Assembly: GCA_024682415.1 (NCBI GenBank)
Contig: JAIKZG010000031.1
Location: 1 to 64,000 of the forward strand
Length of the DNA: 64,000 bases
From: Prevotella sp.
Lineage (GTDB): Bacteria; Bacteroidota; Bacteroidia; Bacteroidales; Bacteroidaceae
Reading direction: 5' to 3'
The translations under genes and the position numbers were made by a program. Positions 43,454 to 52,088 of the stretch are shown here, in pieces; the stretch's first letter is position 1, and every line of letters starts with the position of its first letter. Below the pieces are notes generated by a model that was given only the letters and a program-made list of their open reading frames with translations, was not told the origin of the DNA and searched no databases.

Positions 43454-44623
43454 ATGAAAAAACAAACGATTGCCATTCATGTGCCTTACGAGAGAGAAGA
43501 CGCATACGGCGCGCTGAGCGTGCCTGTTTACAATTCAGTAGCTTACGAATTCCCCGACACAGACTCAATGACGGAAGCCTTTTCAGGAAGGAGCGGCGCG
43601 CCCGACTATTCGCGCACGGCAAACCCTACGGTGACTAATCTGGAGCATAGAGTGAAAACCATTACCGAAGCCAAAAGCGTGACGGCATTCAACTCTGGAA
43701 TGGCTGCCATAAGCAATGCCCTATTAGCTATTTCCGCCCAAGGCAAAAACATAATCACTTCCAAACATCTTTTCGGCAACACATATTCGCTGCTCACATC
43801 ATCACTTAAGAGATTTGGGGTGACGACACGCCTTGCCGACCTTACAAAAGCGGAAGAAGTGGAGGCTGCAATCGACGATGATTCCTGTTGTATCTTCTTT
43901 GAAATAATCACCAATCCGCAGATGGAAGTGGCAGACATCAGCGCGTTGGCGGCAGTAGCTCGCAGGCACAACATTCCCCTCGTGGCAGACACTACGATGA
44001 TACCATTCACCCAGTTTTCGGCAAAGAAGCTCGGCATAGACATTGAGATTTTGTCAAGCACGAAATACATAAGCGGAGGAGCAACGAGCCTTGGCGGACT
44101 TGTAGTAGACTATGGCAGATTTCCGGAGATAGAGCACGCCATAAAGAATGAAATGCTCTTCAACTTCGGAGCTTACATGACTCCCGAAGTGGCTTACCGC
44201 CAGACCATCGGCCTTGAGACTCTCGACGCTCGCTATCGTGTGCAGAGCGACAACGCGCTGCGACTTGCGAGAAAGCTCAAAGAGCTGCCACAGATTAAGC
44301 ACGTGAACTATCTCGGCTTGGAGGATAATCCTTACCACGAGCTGGCGCAAAGACAGTTTGGCAAGACGGCTGGAGCAATGGTGACGATAGAGCTTGGCTG
44401 CGCCGAGGAATGTTTCTCAATGCTCAACAAACTGAAGCTGATACACAGAGCCACCAACCTGTTTGACAACCGCACCCTCGCCATCCACCCTTACAGCACG
44501 ATATACGTGGCTTTCACTCCTGAGCAGAAAGCTGAAATGGACGTGCTCGACACCACTATTCGCCTGAGCGTGGGACTGGAAGACGTGGACGACCTTTTGG
44601 AAGACATAAAGCAGGCATTATAA
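43454..44623 (+). CDS. Cys/Met-metabolism PLP enzyme, probably methionine gamma-lyase
   Basis: Cytoplasmic PLP enzyme of 389 residues from the trans-sulfuration family. The PLP lysine is in LSSTKYISGGATSLGG (about 197-212), the cofactor Asp in LVADTTMIPF (about 178) and the family tyrosine/arginine pair in YSRTANPTV (about 53-61). It could act as methionine gamma-lyase, cystathionine gamma-synthase or O-acetylhomoserine sulfhydrylase; the family members are hard to separate by eye. Pairing with a PatB/MalY C-S lyase (37 bp downstream) favours breakdown of sulfur amino acids. Divergent from a SusC/SusD operon, which may supply substrate. Confidence 0.85.
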   Translation: MKKQTIAIHVPYEREDAYGALSVPVYNSVAYEFPDTDSMTEAFSGRSGAPDYSRTANPTVTNLEHRVKTITEAKSVTAFNSGMAAISNALLAISAQGKNIITSKHLFGNTYSLLTSSLKRFGVTTRLADLTKAEEVEAAIDDDSCCIFFEIITNPQMEVADISALAAVARRHNIPLVADTTMIPFTQFSAKKLGIDIEILSSTKYISGGATSLGGLVVDYGRFPEIEHAIKNEMLFNFGAYMTPEVAYRQTIGLETLDARYRVQSDNALRLARKLKELPQIKHVNYLGLEDNPYHELAQRQFGKTAGAMVTIELGCAEECFSMLNKLKLIHRATNLFDNRTLAIHPYSTIYVAFTPEQKAEMDVLDTTIRLSVGLEDVDDLLEDIKQAL

Positions 44624-44659
44624 ATGCGACACATAACACAAAAACAAAATAGAGAAGAG

Positions 44660-45847
44660 ATGAAGACTTACGATTTCGACACCATAATACCTCGCGACGG
44701 CAGCGGCGACTTAAAGCATGAGGCATTGCAGCCACGATGGGGGCGAAAGGATTTGCTGCCGCTGTGGGTGGCAGACATGGATTTTGCCACTCCCGACTTC
44801 ATAATCGACGCTATGAAAAAGCGCTTAGAGCACCCTATCCTCGGATATACCGTAGAACCTGAGGGATATTGGGCAACGGTGGCTGAATGGATAAAGGCGC
44901 GCCACGGATGGAACGTAAAGGAAGAATGGATGCAGTTTGTGCCGGGCATTGTGAAAGGTATCGGTCTTGTGATAAACGTGTTTACCAATCCGGGCGACAA
45001 GGTGATAATTCAGCCGCCGGTGTATCACCCTTTCAGGCTCACCCCGAAAGGCAACGGAAGAGAGGTAGTTTTCAATCCGTTGAAAGAAACCGCCCATGCC
45101 GATGGTGAGCATTATTATGAAATGGACTTCGACGACCTGGAGCGCAAAGCCGATGGCTGCAAGGTGCTGATACTCTGCAATCCTCACAACCCTGCCGGAA
45201 TCTGCTGGGACAGGGAAACTCTCACGAGGCTTGCCGACTTCTGCCACGAGCGAAACATTATCGTGATAAGCGACGAGATACATTGCGACATGGCTCTCTT
45301 CGGGCATAAGCACATTCCTTTTGCGAGCGTTTCGGAGAAAGCTGCGCAATGCTCAATCACATTTATGGCGCCCACGAAGACTTTCAACATGGCTGCGCTG
45401 ATAAGCTCGTTCACCATAATTCCCAACCCCACAATACGACGCCGATTCTTCCACTGGATGGACGTAAACGAGCTGAGCGAAGCCACGCTGATGGCACCTA
45501 TCGCCACCGTTGCCGCATTTAAGCATGGAGAGGAATGGCGAAAGCAGATGCTCGCCTATGTGGAGGGCAACGTAAAGTATGTGGAAGACTTTTGCCGAAA
45601 GGAGATACCGCAAATCAGAGTGGTGCGCTCCGAAGCAAGCTTCCTTGTATGGCTCGACTGCCGAAATCTTGGTCTTGACCACGACGCATTGCTCGACCTT
45701 TTCATAGACAAGGCCCACCTCGCCCTCAACGACGGAGAAATGTTTGGCACGGAGGGAAAAGGCTATATGCGCCTCAATGTGGGCACTCCGCGCGAGATAT
45801 TAAGGCAGGCGATGGAGCAGCTGAAAAACGCGGTGAATTCATTATAA
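44660..45847 (+). CDS. PatB/MalY-family PLP-dependent C-S lyase
   Basis: Fold-type I aminotransferase-like enzyme of 395 residues that splits cystathionine or cysteine conjugates to a thiol or sulfide, pyruvate and ammonia. I chose the ATG at 44660 (MKTYDFDTIIPRDGSGDLKH), which has AGAGAAG just upstream and matches the family N-terminus; an in-frame ATG at 44624 would add 12 residues. The PLP lysine is in MAPTKTFNMA (near 235), and the family block LPLWVADMDFATP is at about 31-43. It is co-transcribed with the preceding lyase gene and ends at a strong terminator (45872-45904). Confidence 0.92.
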   Translation: MKTYDFDTIIPRDGSGDLKHEALQPRWGRKDLLPLWVADMDFATPDFIIDAMKKRLEHPILGYTVEPEGYWATVAEWIKARHGWNVKEEWMQFVPGIVKGIGLVINVFTNPGDKVIIQPPVYHPFRLTPKGNGREVVFNPLKETAHADGEHYYEMDFDDLERKADGCKVLILCNPHNPAGICWDRETLTRLADFCHERNIIVISDEIHCDMALFGHKHIPFASVSEKAAQCSITFMAPTKTFNMAALISSFTIIPNPTIRRRFFHWMDVNELSEATLMAPIATVAAFKHGEEWRKQMLAYVEGNVKYVEDFCRKEIPQIRVVRSEASFLVWLDCRNLGLDHDALLDLFIDKAHLALNDGEMFGTEGKGYMRLNVGTPREILRQAMEQLKNAVNSL

Positions 45848-45871
45848 ACATCAATCCCCGAAATGATATTA

Positions 45872-45904
45872 TAGCGTGTGCTTCAAGGCGCACGCTATTT
45901 TTTT
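45872..45904 (+). terminator. Terminator of the C-S lyase operon
   Basis: ATAGCGTGTGC / GCGCACGCTAT forms an 11-bp stem with one G-U pair, followed by seven T. The promoter-like TAACTTTG of the next gene begins four bases later. Confidence 0.88.
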
Positions 45905-45919
45905 GCTAACTTTGCAGAC

Positions 45920-46594
45920 ATGAAACAAGCTATCATTCTTTTTATTCTCGCATTCAGTTCAATGCTGTGCCATGCCGAAAACCCTATCGGCAAGACAGCA
46001 CAGTCGATGAAATCGCAGGGCATGGTGAATGTGCACGACATTGACCCCACGATACAGGTATCGCTGATGTATGCTCGCAAGGATAACTTCTGCGGAGTAG
46101 TATTGTATGGCGATCTTCGTCAGGCTTATCTCCACCCTAAGGCGGCAAAGGCTCTTGCCAAAGCGCAAAGCCGACTGAAACAGCTGCGCCCCGACCTAAG
46201 CCTAAAGATTTACGACGCTGCGCGCCCGATGAGCATTCAGCAGAAGATGTGGGACAAGGTGAAGAACACCACGAAGTATTTCTATGTGAGCAACCCTGCC
46301 CACGGCGGAGGAATGCACAACTATGGACTGGCTGTAGACATCACCCTTTGCCGACAGAATGGCGACACTATCCCTATGGGCACAAAGGTAGACGGAATGA
46401 CAAAGCTTTCGCACATAAACCGCGAAAAGGAACTCATGGCTGCCGGCAAGCTTAGCCGAAAGGCTGTGGAGAACAGAAGGCTGCTGCGCGAGGTGATGAC
46501 CTATGCCGGATTTATGCCTCTAAGAACGGAGTGGTGGCATTTTAATCTCGTTTCGCGCGCCACGGCGAAGAAATATTATAAGGTAATAAAATAA
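45920..46594 (+). CDS. D-Ala-D-Ala dipeptidase-like protein (VanX family, M15D)
   Basis: Exported zinc peptidase of 224 residues. The ATG at 45920 gives a signal peptide (MKQAIILFILAFSSMLCHA). Zinc and catalytic motifs of the VanX/DdpX group are visible: HNYGLAVDITL (His and Asp ligands, near 135), and EWWHFNL (catalytic Glu and third ligand His, near 208). The probable job is cutting D-Ala-D-Ala in the periplasm during wall recycling rather than vancomycin resistance, as no van genes are nearby. TAACTTTG at 45908-45915 ends only four bases before the start codon, so the mRNA may be leaderless. A methyltransferase gene follows after 23 bp. Confidence 0.88.
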   Translation: MKQAIILFILAFSSMLCHAENPIGKTAQSMKSQGMVNVHDIDPTIQVSLMYARKDNFCGVVLYGDLRQAYLHPKAAKALAKAQSRLKQLRPDLSLKIYDAARPMSIQQKMWDKVKNTTKYFYVSNPAHGGGMHNYGLAVDITLCRQNGDTIPMGTKVDGMTKLSHINREKELMAAGKLSRKAVENRRLLREVMTYAGFMPLRTEWWHFNLVSRATAKKYYKVIK

Positions 46595-46617
46595 CCGTTT
46601 CACCATACACCAAGAAT

Positions 46618-47817
46618 ATGACAACCTCCGAATTCATCGAAACCCACAAAGGCGACGACGTGCGCAAACTGGCTTTCCTCTCAGGCAGATACCCTGAGGT
46701 GGACATGGCTTTCGCCCTCAACCAGATAGCAGGCTATCAGACGGCACAATCCAAGCTGCCTACATGGGCGGCAACCGAAGGCATAATCTTCCCTCCCCAC
46801 ATCAATATGGAGCAATGCTCAAGCGAGCTTACGGCACGCTATAAGGCTGATGTTCTCGCCCGATATGTAGGAGCAAGCCCTTCTTCTTACATGGATATGA
46901 CTGGAGGATTCGGAGTAGACTTCTCATTCATGGCGCGAGGATTTAAGGAGGCTGTGTATGTGGAACGCAACGCTGAATTGTGCCAAATCGCAAAGCATAA
47001 CCTTGAATTGCTACAGCTCGATAACTTCACGGCAATAAACGGCAATGGCGAGGAAGAGCTTCGCAAAATAGAACATATAGACACTATATTTCTCGACCCA
47101 GCAAGGCGCGACAGCAACGGAGGAAAAGTGGTTGCGCTGAGCGACTGCGCTCCCGACGTAATAGCTCTGAAAGAAGAGCTGTTCCATAAGGCCGACACCA
47201 TAATGCTGAAGCTCTCGCCAATGCTCGACTGGCATAAGGCGATAAGCGACATCGGAGAGGAGCACACAAGGGAGGTTCACATAGTTTCGGTAGGGAATGA
47301 ATGCAAGGAGCTGCTTCTTATCCTAAACTCAATGGCAACCAACGAGCCTATAAGAATAGTATGCGCTGATTTGTCTGCCACAGGCGAGCAGACGTTTTCT
47401 TACTTCATAGATGATGACTCCACTTCTGCCATTGCAGGCGAGGAGGAAAGCGAGATGGCAAGTTTCCTTTATGAGCCTAACACTGCCACGATGAAAGCGG
47501 GCTGCTTCAATCAGCTTTCGGCAAGATATGGCGCAAAGCAGGTGGCGATGAACAGCCATCTCTTTGTAGCTAAAGAGGAGATAAAGGATTTTCCTGGGCG
47601 AAGATTTCGCGTTGTGGCTCTTTCTTCGCTCAATAAGCGCGAGCTTAAACTTTCGCTTTCGGGCATAGAGAAAGCAAATATAACGGTGCGCAATTTCCCG
47701 ATGAAAGTAGACGTTTTGCGCAAGAAGCTAAAATTAAAGGATGGCGGCTCAGTTTTCATCTTCGCCACCACCCTTTCAGATAATTCTCATCGCCTTTTCA
47801 TCTGCGAAAAGGCTTGA
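46618..47817 (+). CDS. THUMP-like SAM-dependent methyltransferase
   Basis: A 399-residue class I methyltransferase of the group with a C-terminal THUMP-like domain, common in Bacteroidetes. The SAM motif is MDMTGGFGVDFSFMARGF (about 91-108) and the motif IV-like segment is TIFLDPARRDSNGGK (about 156-170), the DPAR core suggesting an RNA or protein target. Its exact substrate is unknown. It lies 23 bp after the peptidase gene. It converges with the TM2 gene: the two stop codons are only 2 bp apart with no terminator between, so the transcripts probably overlap. Confidence 0.85.
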   Translation: MTTSEFIETHKGDDVRKLAFLSGRYPEVDMAFALNQIAGYQTAQSKLPTWAATEGIIFPPHINMEQCSSELTARYKADVLARYVGASPSSYMDMTGGFGVDFSFMARGFKEAVYVERNAELCQIAKHNLELLQLDNFTAINGNGEEELRKIEHIDTIFLDPARRDSNGGKVVALSDCAPDVIALKEELFHKADTIMLKLSPMLDWHKAISDIGEEHTREVHIVSVGNECKELLLILNSMATNEPIRIVCADLSATGEQTFSYFIDDDSTSAIAGEEESEMASFLYEPNTATMKAGCFNQLSARYGAKQVAMNSHLFVAKEEIKDFPGRRFRVVALSSLNKRELKLSLSGIEKANITVRNFPMKVDVLRKKLKLKDGGSVFIFATTLSDNSHRLFICEKA

Positions 47818-47819
47818 TT

Positions 47820-48152
47820 TCATCGACAATACATATTAAACAACTCGTAGTTCTTCTCGCGCGTAGCGTCCATTATCAGGAACAAGTCGATGATAAACCA
47901 CACGTAGCATCCGCCACAGGTCAAGAGTTTGCCTATGCCCATGCCGTTATCGCCGATATAAAATCTGTCTACTCCAAAGAAACCGAGCAACACCGAAAAT
48001 ATAATCGATAATGTAGGGTCTTTCATTCGCGTCATCATTGCGAGTGCTGTGTCGGGGTCGCAAGTTTCCAAGCGTTTGCGAATATCAGGCAGACATTCGG
48101 TAGGAAACTTCGAGGCGTTCATCATAAATATCTGTTCTACTCTGCTGTCCAT
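47820..48152 (-). CDS. TM2 domain protein
   Basis: Small membrane protein of 110 residues. A soluble N-terminal part (about 1-48) precedes the TM2 domain: two helices (SIIFSVLLGFFGVDRFYIGD and GIGKLLTCGGCYVWFIIDLF) joined by the DRFYIG turn that defines the family. Function of TM2 proteins is unknown. Last gene of a trio with a DUF2752 protein (17 bp upstream) and a CD225/dispanin protein. Confidence 0.88.
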   Translation of the reverse strand: MDSRVEQIFMMNASKFPTECLPDIRKRLETCDPDTALAMMTRMKDPTLSIIFSVLLGFFGVDRFYIGDNGMGIGKLLTCGGCYVWFIIDLFLIMDATREKNYELFNMYCR

Positions 48153-48169
48153 CTCTTATTTTCGTTTTA

Positions 48170-48568
48170 TTATATTTTTAAAATGTTTCTCACCACGAGC
48201 CAGATCATGAATGTGTAGATATAGAAATAGACTACATATTTATGTTCCAGCACTTTCATCCATTTCTCCTTCTGCTTCTGTGGCAGGAAATAATCCTGTA
48301 TCAGCAGAGCCAAAGCGTAAGGGCCGGCATATACGAGATACAGATTATAGGAAGCTGCCTCAAATATTCTGCCGTGGAGCAAAGCGTGAAGCGCGCGCTG
48401 AAATCCGCAGCCAGGGCAACTCAATCCAGTGAGCAGACGAAAGGGGCATTTGGGCATGAAAGCCTGTGTAGTGGGGTTGAGGATATATAAAAGCGTAAAG
48501 CCGACAAGAGCGAGCAAAACTATCAACACTCTTTTCAGCTTTACGGATATATTCAACTTAAAAAGCAT
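48170..48568 (-). CDS. DUF2752 membrane protein
   Basis: A 132-residue membrane protein with about three helices and the DUF2752 hallmark CPFRLLTGLSCPGCGFQRAL (about 38-57), including the CPGCG motif. The other helices are ASYNLYLVYAGPYALALLIQ and VVYFYIYTFMIWLVVRNIL. Function unknown. It sits 4 bp after the dispanin gene and 17 bp before the TM2 gene in what must be a single operon. Confidence 0.88.
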   Translation of the reverse strand: MLFKLNISVKLKRVLIVLLALVGFTLLYILNPTTQAFMPKCPFRLLTGLSCPGCGFQRALHALLHGRIFEAASYNLYLVYAGPYALALLIQDYFLPQKQKEKWMKVLEHKYVVYFYIYTFMIWLVVRNILKI

Positions 48569-48572
48569 TCAA

Positions 48573-48896
48573 TTACATATTAGCCAACATGGCTGCTCCA
48601 TAGATTACGAAGTAGATAATCTGAACAACCAATCCCGAAGCTATACCGATTAAGCTCCATTTCTTAGCGTCGTCGGCATACTTCTGTGCCATGTCATACT
48701 GCTTCAAGTAATAAAGGTTGTTCACCTTAGAAGCCATAATGATAGCTACGATACCAAAAGGCGGACAGCAGCACACTGTGGTGAAGATGGCCAAAGCCAT
48801 ATTGTTGTTTGGTTTAGGCACAAAGATTTCCTTCTGTGTCTGTTGGTTTGCCTGTGTGTTTACTTCAGCTTGCTGATTTAATAAAGTCTCGTCCAT
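48573..48896 (-). CDS. CD225/dispanin family protein
   Basis: A 107-residue membrane protein. The first 25 residues are Gln/Asn/Thr-rich and disordered. The CD225 domain follows: a first hydrophobic segment NMALAIFTTVCCCPPFGIVA (about 32-51, with three cysteines), a conserved amphipathic loop (SKVNNLYYLKQYDMAQKYAD) and a second helix (SLIGIASGLVVQIIYFVIYG). The eukaryotic members include the IFITM antiviral proteins; bacterial ones have no known role. First gene of the trio with DUF2752 and TM2. A TACTTTTG at 48935-48928 may be its promoter. Confidence 0.9.
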   Translation of the reverse strand: MDETLLNQQAEVNTQANQQTQKEIFVPKPNNNMALAIFTTVCCCPPFGIVAIIMASKVNNLYYLKQYDMAQKYADDAKKWSLIGIASGLVVQIIYFVIYGAAMLANM

Positions 48897-48935
48897 AAAT
48901 TTTTAAATTATTTGTTTTAACAAGTTACAAAAGTA

Positions 48936-49785
48936 ACTTATTTTGCATTAAGTATGGTCATTCTTTCCACATTTTATTTACTTTTTTACTTTCTAAGGCT
49001 TTTGAAGACGAAAAATAGGAATGAGAAACGCTTCATATGACACGAGAATGTAACGCTTTTTCCTAAGAAAGCATTCCCACGCCCGAAGAAATCGATAAAA
49101 ATTTGCAGATTGCCTTCCTCTGCGCGTTTTTGTAACATCTTTTTCTGAGATTGCTTTTCCACGGGAGAAAATCTTGACAATGGAAACGAAAATGGCTTTC
49201 CTCGGAGATTTTTTGTAATATCTTTTTTCGAGGAAGCTTTCCCACAAGCATATTTGTAATTTCTTTTTCTTACAAAGATGATTTCATTTGTGTTTTTCGG
49301 CTTTGAATGAATTACAACGTAAAAATACAAACTTCATAGGCTTTTGAATAATCTGCAACGGCTTACTCAAATTTGATTTTGTCGTTTCACGAATTGCAAC
49401 CACCTGCTCAAAAGTGCTTTTTCGCTTTGAATGAATTGCAACAACCAAATGCGCTCTGATTACGGCTATGAACGGATTACAGCGTATTCGGCACTTATGA
49501 TTTCAGCGTTGCACGGAGCAAAATATCTGCTGCTAAACTGCTCTTCATCGCTGCGCGAAGCAAGGCAAAAGCCCGATTTCGCTTTAAAGTGCCCTTGAAT
49601 TATGAAAAAGCACAGCAAACGCCCTGCCAAGAGCAAAACGACCACATTGCAAAGATAATAAAAAAATCACAATTTAGCAAGACTATTTCCACAACTATTT
49701 CAGACCACGAAACCATGATTTGGGGCGGTGATTATTTTCCCGATTATACAAATTGTGCTATATTTGCAAAACAAATCAAGAAAGA
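48936..49785. other. Gene-free region with a decayed ~41-bp array
   Basis: About 850 bp with no credible gene. The part 49050-49290 is a degenerate tandem array. The remainder (49290-49690) repeats words such as GAATGAATTGCAAC and GAATGAATTACAACG (near 49307 and 49427) irregularly, suggesting an even older repeat. TATATTTG (49759-49766) is the likely -7 box of the next operon. Confidence 0.6.
49050..49290. repeat. Degenerate ~41-bp tandem array
   Basis: TGTAA words begin at 49050, 49131, 49214 and 49255 and a TTGACAA at 49173, giving spacings of 81, 42, 41 and 41. Each is followed by a run of T, a GA-rich piece and a TTTCC(C/T)C piece. Units have diverged strongly, so the true copy number (about six) is uncertain. 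Confidence 0.6.
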
Positions 49786-50301
49786 ATGAATATTGCAGTA
49801 TTTTGTTCAGCGAATAACGATATAGACCCCGACTTTTTCCATCTGGCTGAAGAGCTTGGAAAGGAGATAGCGAGGAAGGGGCATACGCTGGTGTATGGCG
49901 GAGTAAACTCAGGGCTGATGGAGTGTATCGGAAAGGCGGTACACGAAAACGGCGGCAGAACGATAGGCGTAGTGCCTAAGCTCTCGGAAAGGGGCGTAAA
50001 GCTGTCAGACTACGTGGATATACACATTCCATGCGACAACCTTTCCGACCGCAAAGACCTCATGCTCATGCACTCCGACATGGCGATAGCTCTGCCGGGA
50101 GGGATAGGCACTCTCGACGAGGTGTTTACGATGGCTGCATCGGCTACGATAGGTTATCACGACAAGCAGGTGATAGTGTACAACATGAAGGGCTTCTGGA
50201 ATCAGCTCGAGACATTGCTCAACGACCTGGAGGCGAAGAAGATGATACGCGGAGACTACCGCCGACTGATAAAGTTTGCCGACGAAATGCCTGAGATATA
50301 A
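49786..50301 (+). CDS. LOG-family protein (TIGR00730)
   Basis: A 171-residue Rossmann-like protein of the LOG/lysine decarboxylase-like family, which removes ribose 5-phosphate from nucleotide monophosphates; plant members make cytokinins. The signature PGGIGTLDE (about 103-111) and the Arg in SDRKDLMLMHSD (about 85-96) are intact. I start at the ATG at 49786 (MNIAVFCSANN), as the frame upstream has no ATG until the TTG at 49753. First gene of a five-gene operon with DUF2851, thioesterase, dprA and dusB. Confidence 0.9.
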   Translation: MNIAVFCSANNDIDPDFFHLAEELGKEIARKGHTLVYGGVNSGLMECIGKAVHENGGRTIGVVPKLSERGVKLSDYVDIHIPCDNLSDRKDLMLMHSDMAIALPGGIGTLDEVFTMAASATIGYHDKQVIVYNMKGFWNQLETLLNDLEAKKMIRGDYRRLIKFADEMPEI

Positions 50302-50308
50302 CAGCGAG

Positions 50309-51622
50309 ATGGAACTCTTATTGCATTACGTCTGGAAGCACAGGATGTATTCCCCCACTAGTCTCACCACCACCGACGGAAGACGCGTAGAAATCTTAGA
50401 CCCCGGACAGCGAAACCAAGGCTTGGGGCCCGACTTCATGAATGCCATGATAAAGATTGGCGGCACTACGTGGCTGGGCAACGTGGAGATACACGACAAG
50501 GCAAGCGACTGGCATGCTCACCACCACGACAAAGACCCAAGATATGAGAACGTGATATTGCACGTATGCTCCATAATCGACGCTCAGGCTATCACGCAGA
50601 AAGGCAACAAGCTGCCACAGGTGAGGATAGAAGTGCCCAAGGCAGTGAGCGACAACTATCGGGCATTACTTGGCGAGGACGTTTTTCCTCCATGCCACGA
50701 CATCATTCCACACATCAACAAGCTTACGCTTCACTCGTGGATGACTGCCCTGCAGATAGAACGGCTGGAGAAGAAGACGGAAGCCATAAACCGATGGGTG
50801 GAGCTGAACGACAAGTCATGGGAAGCGGCATTTTTCACCGCTTTGGCACGAGGTTTAGGCTTCGGCATAAACAGCGATGCTTTCGAGGAATGGGCCTTGC
50901 ACATAAGGCTTCTCGACGTGGCTCGCCACAGAGACCGCCCTTTCCAGATAGAGGCGATATTCATGGGGCAGTCGGGATTGCTCGACATTGACTGCATACC
51001 GGAGAGATACCGTGAGCAGACGCTTAGCGATGATTATTACCAACGGCTGAGCAGCGAATATAAGTTTCTTGCCCACAAATTCAGGCTCACGCCGATGGAC
51101 GGAAGGAAATGGAAATTTCAGGGTACGCATCCGCAAAACTTCCCTTACATCAGATTGGCACAGCTCGTAAAGCTGTATTGCGACAACATACTCAACCTCA
51201 GCAAGATGATGGAATGCGAGACGATAGAGGAAGCGCATAATCTGCTGAAAACGCGAGTGACGGATTATTGGCAGACGCATTACACATTCGGGGCGGAGAG
51301 CGCAAAGAGCGAGAAGAATCTCAGCAAAAGTTCACTCGACATTCTCGTGCTGAACGCTACCGTGCCTATGCTCTTCGCCTATGGCAAATTTCTGAGAAAG
51401 CAATCTCTATGCGACAAGGCTCTCGACTTCTTAGAAAAGATAAAAGGCGAAAGCAACAGCATAGTGAAGCGATGGGCGGAATGCGGACTCGAAGTGAAGA
51501 CGGCAGGCGGCAGCCAGGCTCTCATTCAGCTGAATCGTGAATACTGCGCGAAAAAAGACTGCCTGAGATGCAGAATAGGATATGAATATCTGAAAAGGAA
51601 AGAAACTCCCACAAAAGATTAA
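50309..51622 (+). CDS. DUF2851 family protein
   Basis: A 437-residue soluble protein of a Bacteroidetes-specific family of unknown function. Start at the ATG at 50309 (MELLLHYVWKHRMY), 7 bp after the previous gene and matching the family start. Recognisable blocks are QRNQGLGPDFMNAMIKIGGT, then WLGNVEIHDKASDWHAHHHD (about 32-70), and a Cys cluster at the end (CAKKDCLRCRIGYEYLK) that may bind a metal. Homologues often sit in operons with DNA-processing genes, as with dprA here. No catalytic activity is known. Confidence 0.88.
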   Translation: MELLLHYVWKHRMYSPTSLTTTDGRRVEILDPGQRNQGLGPDFMNAMIKIGGTTWLGNVEIHDKASDWHAHHHDKDPRYENVILHVCSIIDAQAITQKGNKLPQVRIEVPKAVSDNYRALLGEDVFPPCHDIIPHINKLTLHSWMTALQIERLEKKTEAINRWVELNDKSWEAAFFTALARGLGFGINSDAFEEWALHIRLLDVARHRDRPFQIEAIFMGQSGLLDIDCIPERYREQTLSDDYYQRLSSEYKFLAHKFRLTPMDGRKWKFQGTHPQNFPYIRLAQLVKLYCDNILNLSKMMECETIEEAHNLLKTRVTDYWQTHYTFGAESAKSEKNLSKSSLDILVLNATVPMLFAYGKFLRKQSLCDKALDFLEKIKGESNSIVKRWAECGLEVKTAGGSQALIQLNREYCAKKDCLRCRIGYEYLKRKETPTKD

Positions 51623-51632
51623 TTACAAGATA

Positions 51633-52058
51633 ATGGAAAAGATAAATTATATATTTGAGACCAAGATGGAAGTGCGCGACTATGAATGCGACATAGAAGG
51701 CATAGTAAACAACGCAAACTACCTGCACTACATGGAGCATACCCGTCATCGTTTTCTGAAGACTACAGGACTTAGCTTCGCCGAGATGCACTCAAGGGGA
51801 ATCGACGCCGTGGTGGCGAGAATGAATTTGCAATATAAGCGTCCTTTCATGTGCGACGACGTGATAGTTTCGCGCCTTGCGCTGAAGAAGCAGGGAATAA
51901 GATACATTTTCCAGCAAGACCTTTACAGGGAAAGCGACAACACGCTATGTTTCCGCGGAACGGCTGAGCTTGTATGCCTCATCAACGGTCGCCCCGACAA
52001 CTGCGATGAATACGACAAGGCTTTCGCCCCATATCTCACGGAAGAAGAAAAGAAATAA
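51633..52058 (+). CDS. Acyl-CoA thioesterase, 4HBT hot-dog fold
   Basis: A 141-residue YbgC/4-hydroxybenzoyl-CoA thioesterase-like enzyme hydrolysing acyl-CoA. The catalytic Asp motif is VRDYECDIEGIVNNANYLHY (about 13-32), with Asp at the usual hot-dog position. The protein lies in the middle of the LOG-to-dusB operon, 10 bp after DUF2851. Chain-length preference cannot be read from the sequence. Confidence 0.88.
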   Translation: MEKINYIFETKMEVRDYECDIEGIVNNANYLHYMEHTRHRFLKTTGLSFAEMHSRGIDAVVARMNLQYKRPFMCDDVIVSRLALKKQGIRYIFQQDLYRESDNTLCFRGTAELVCLINGRPDNCDEYDKAFAPYLTEEEKK

Positions 52059-52088
52059 GGCAAAAGGCCCGGCAGAGAAGGAGGAACG

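Noticed and set aside
45920..46594. Vancomycin resistance gene
   Set aside because: The protein is VanX-like, but no vanH, vanA-type ligase or VanRS genes are nearby and such dipeptidases are normal in Bacteroidales.
48986..49330. Minus-strand frame of 114 codons in the decayed array
   Set aside because: Composition follows the degenerate DNA repeat and no promoter or similarity supports a gene.
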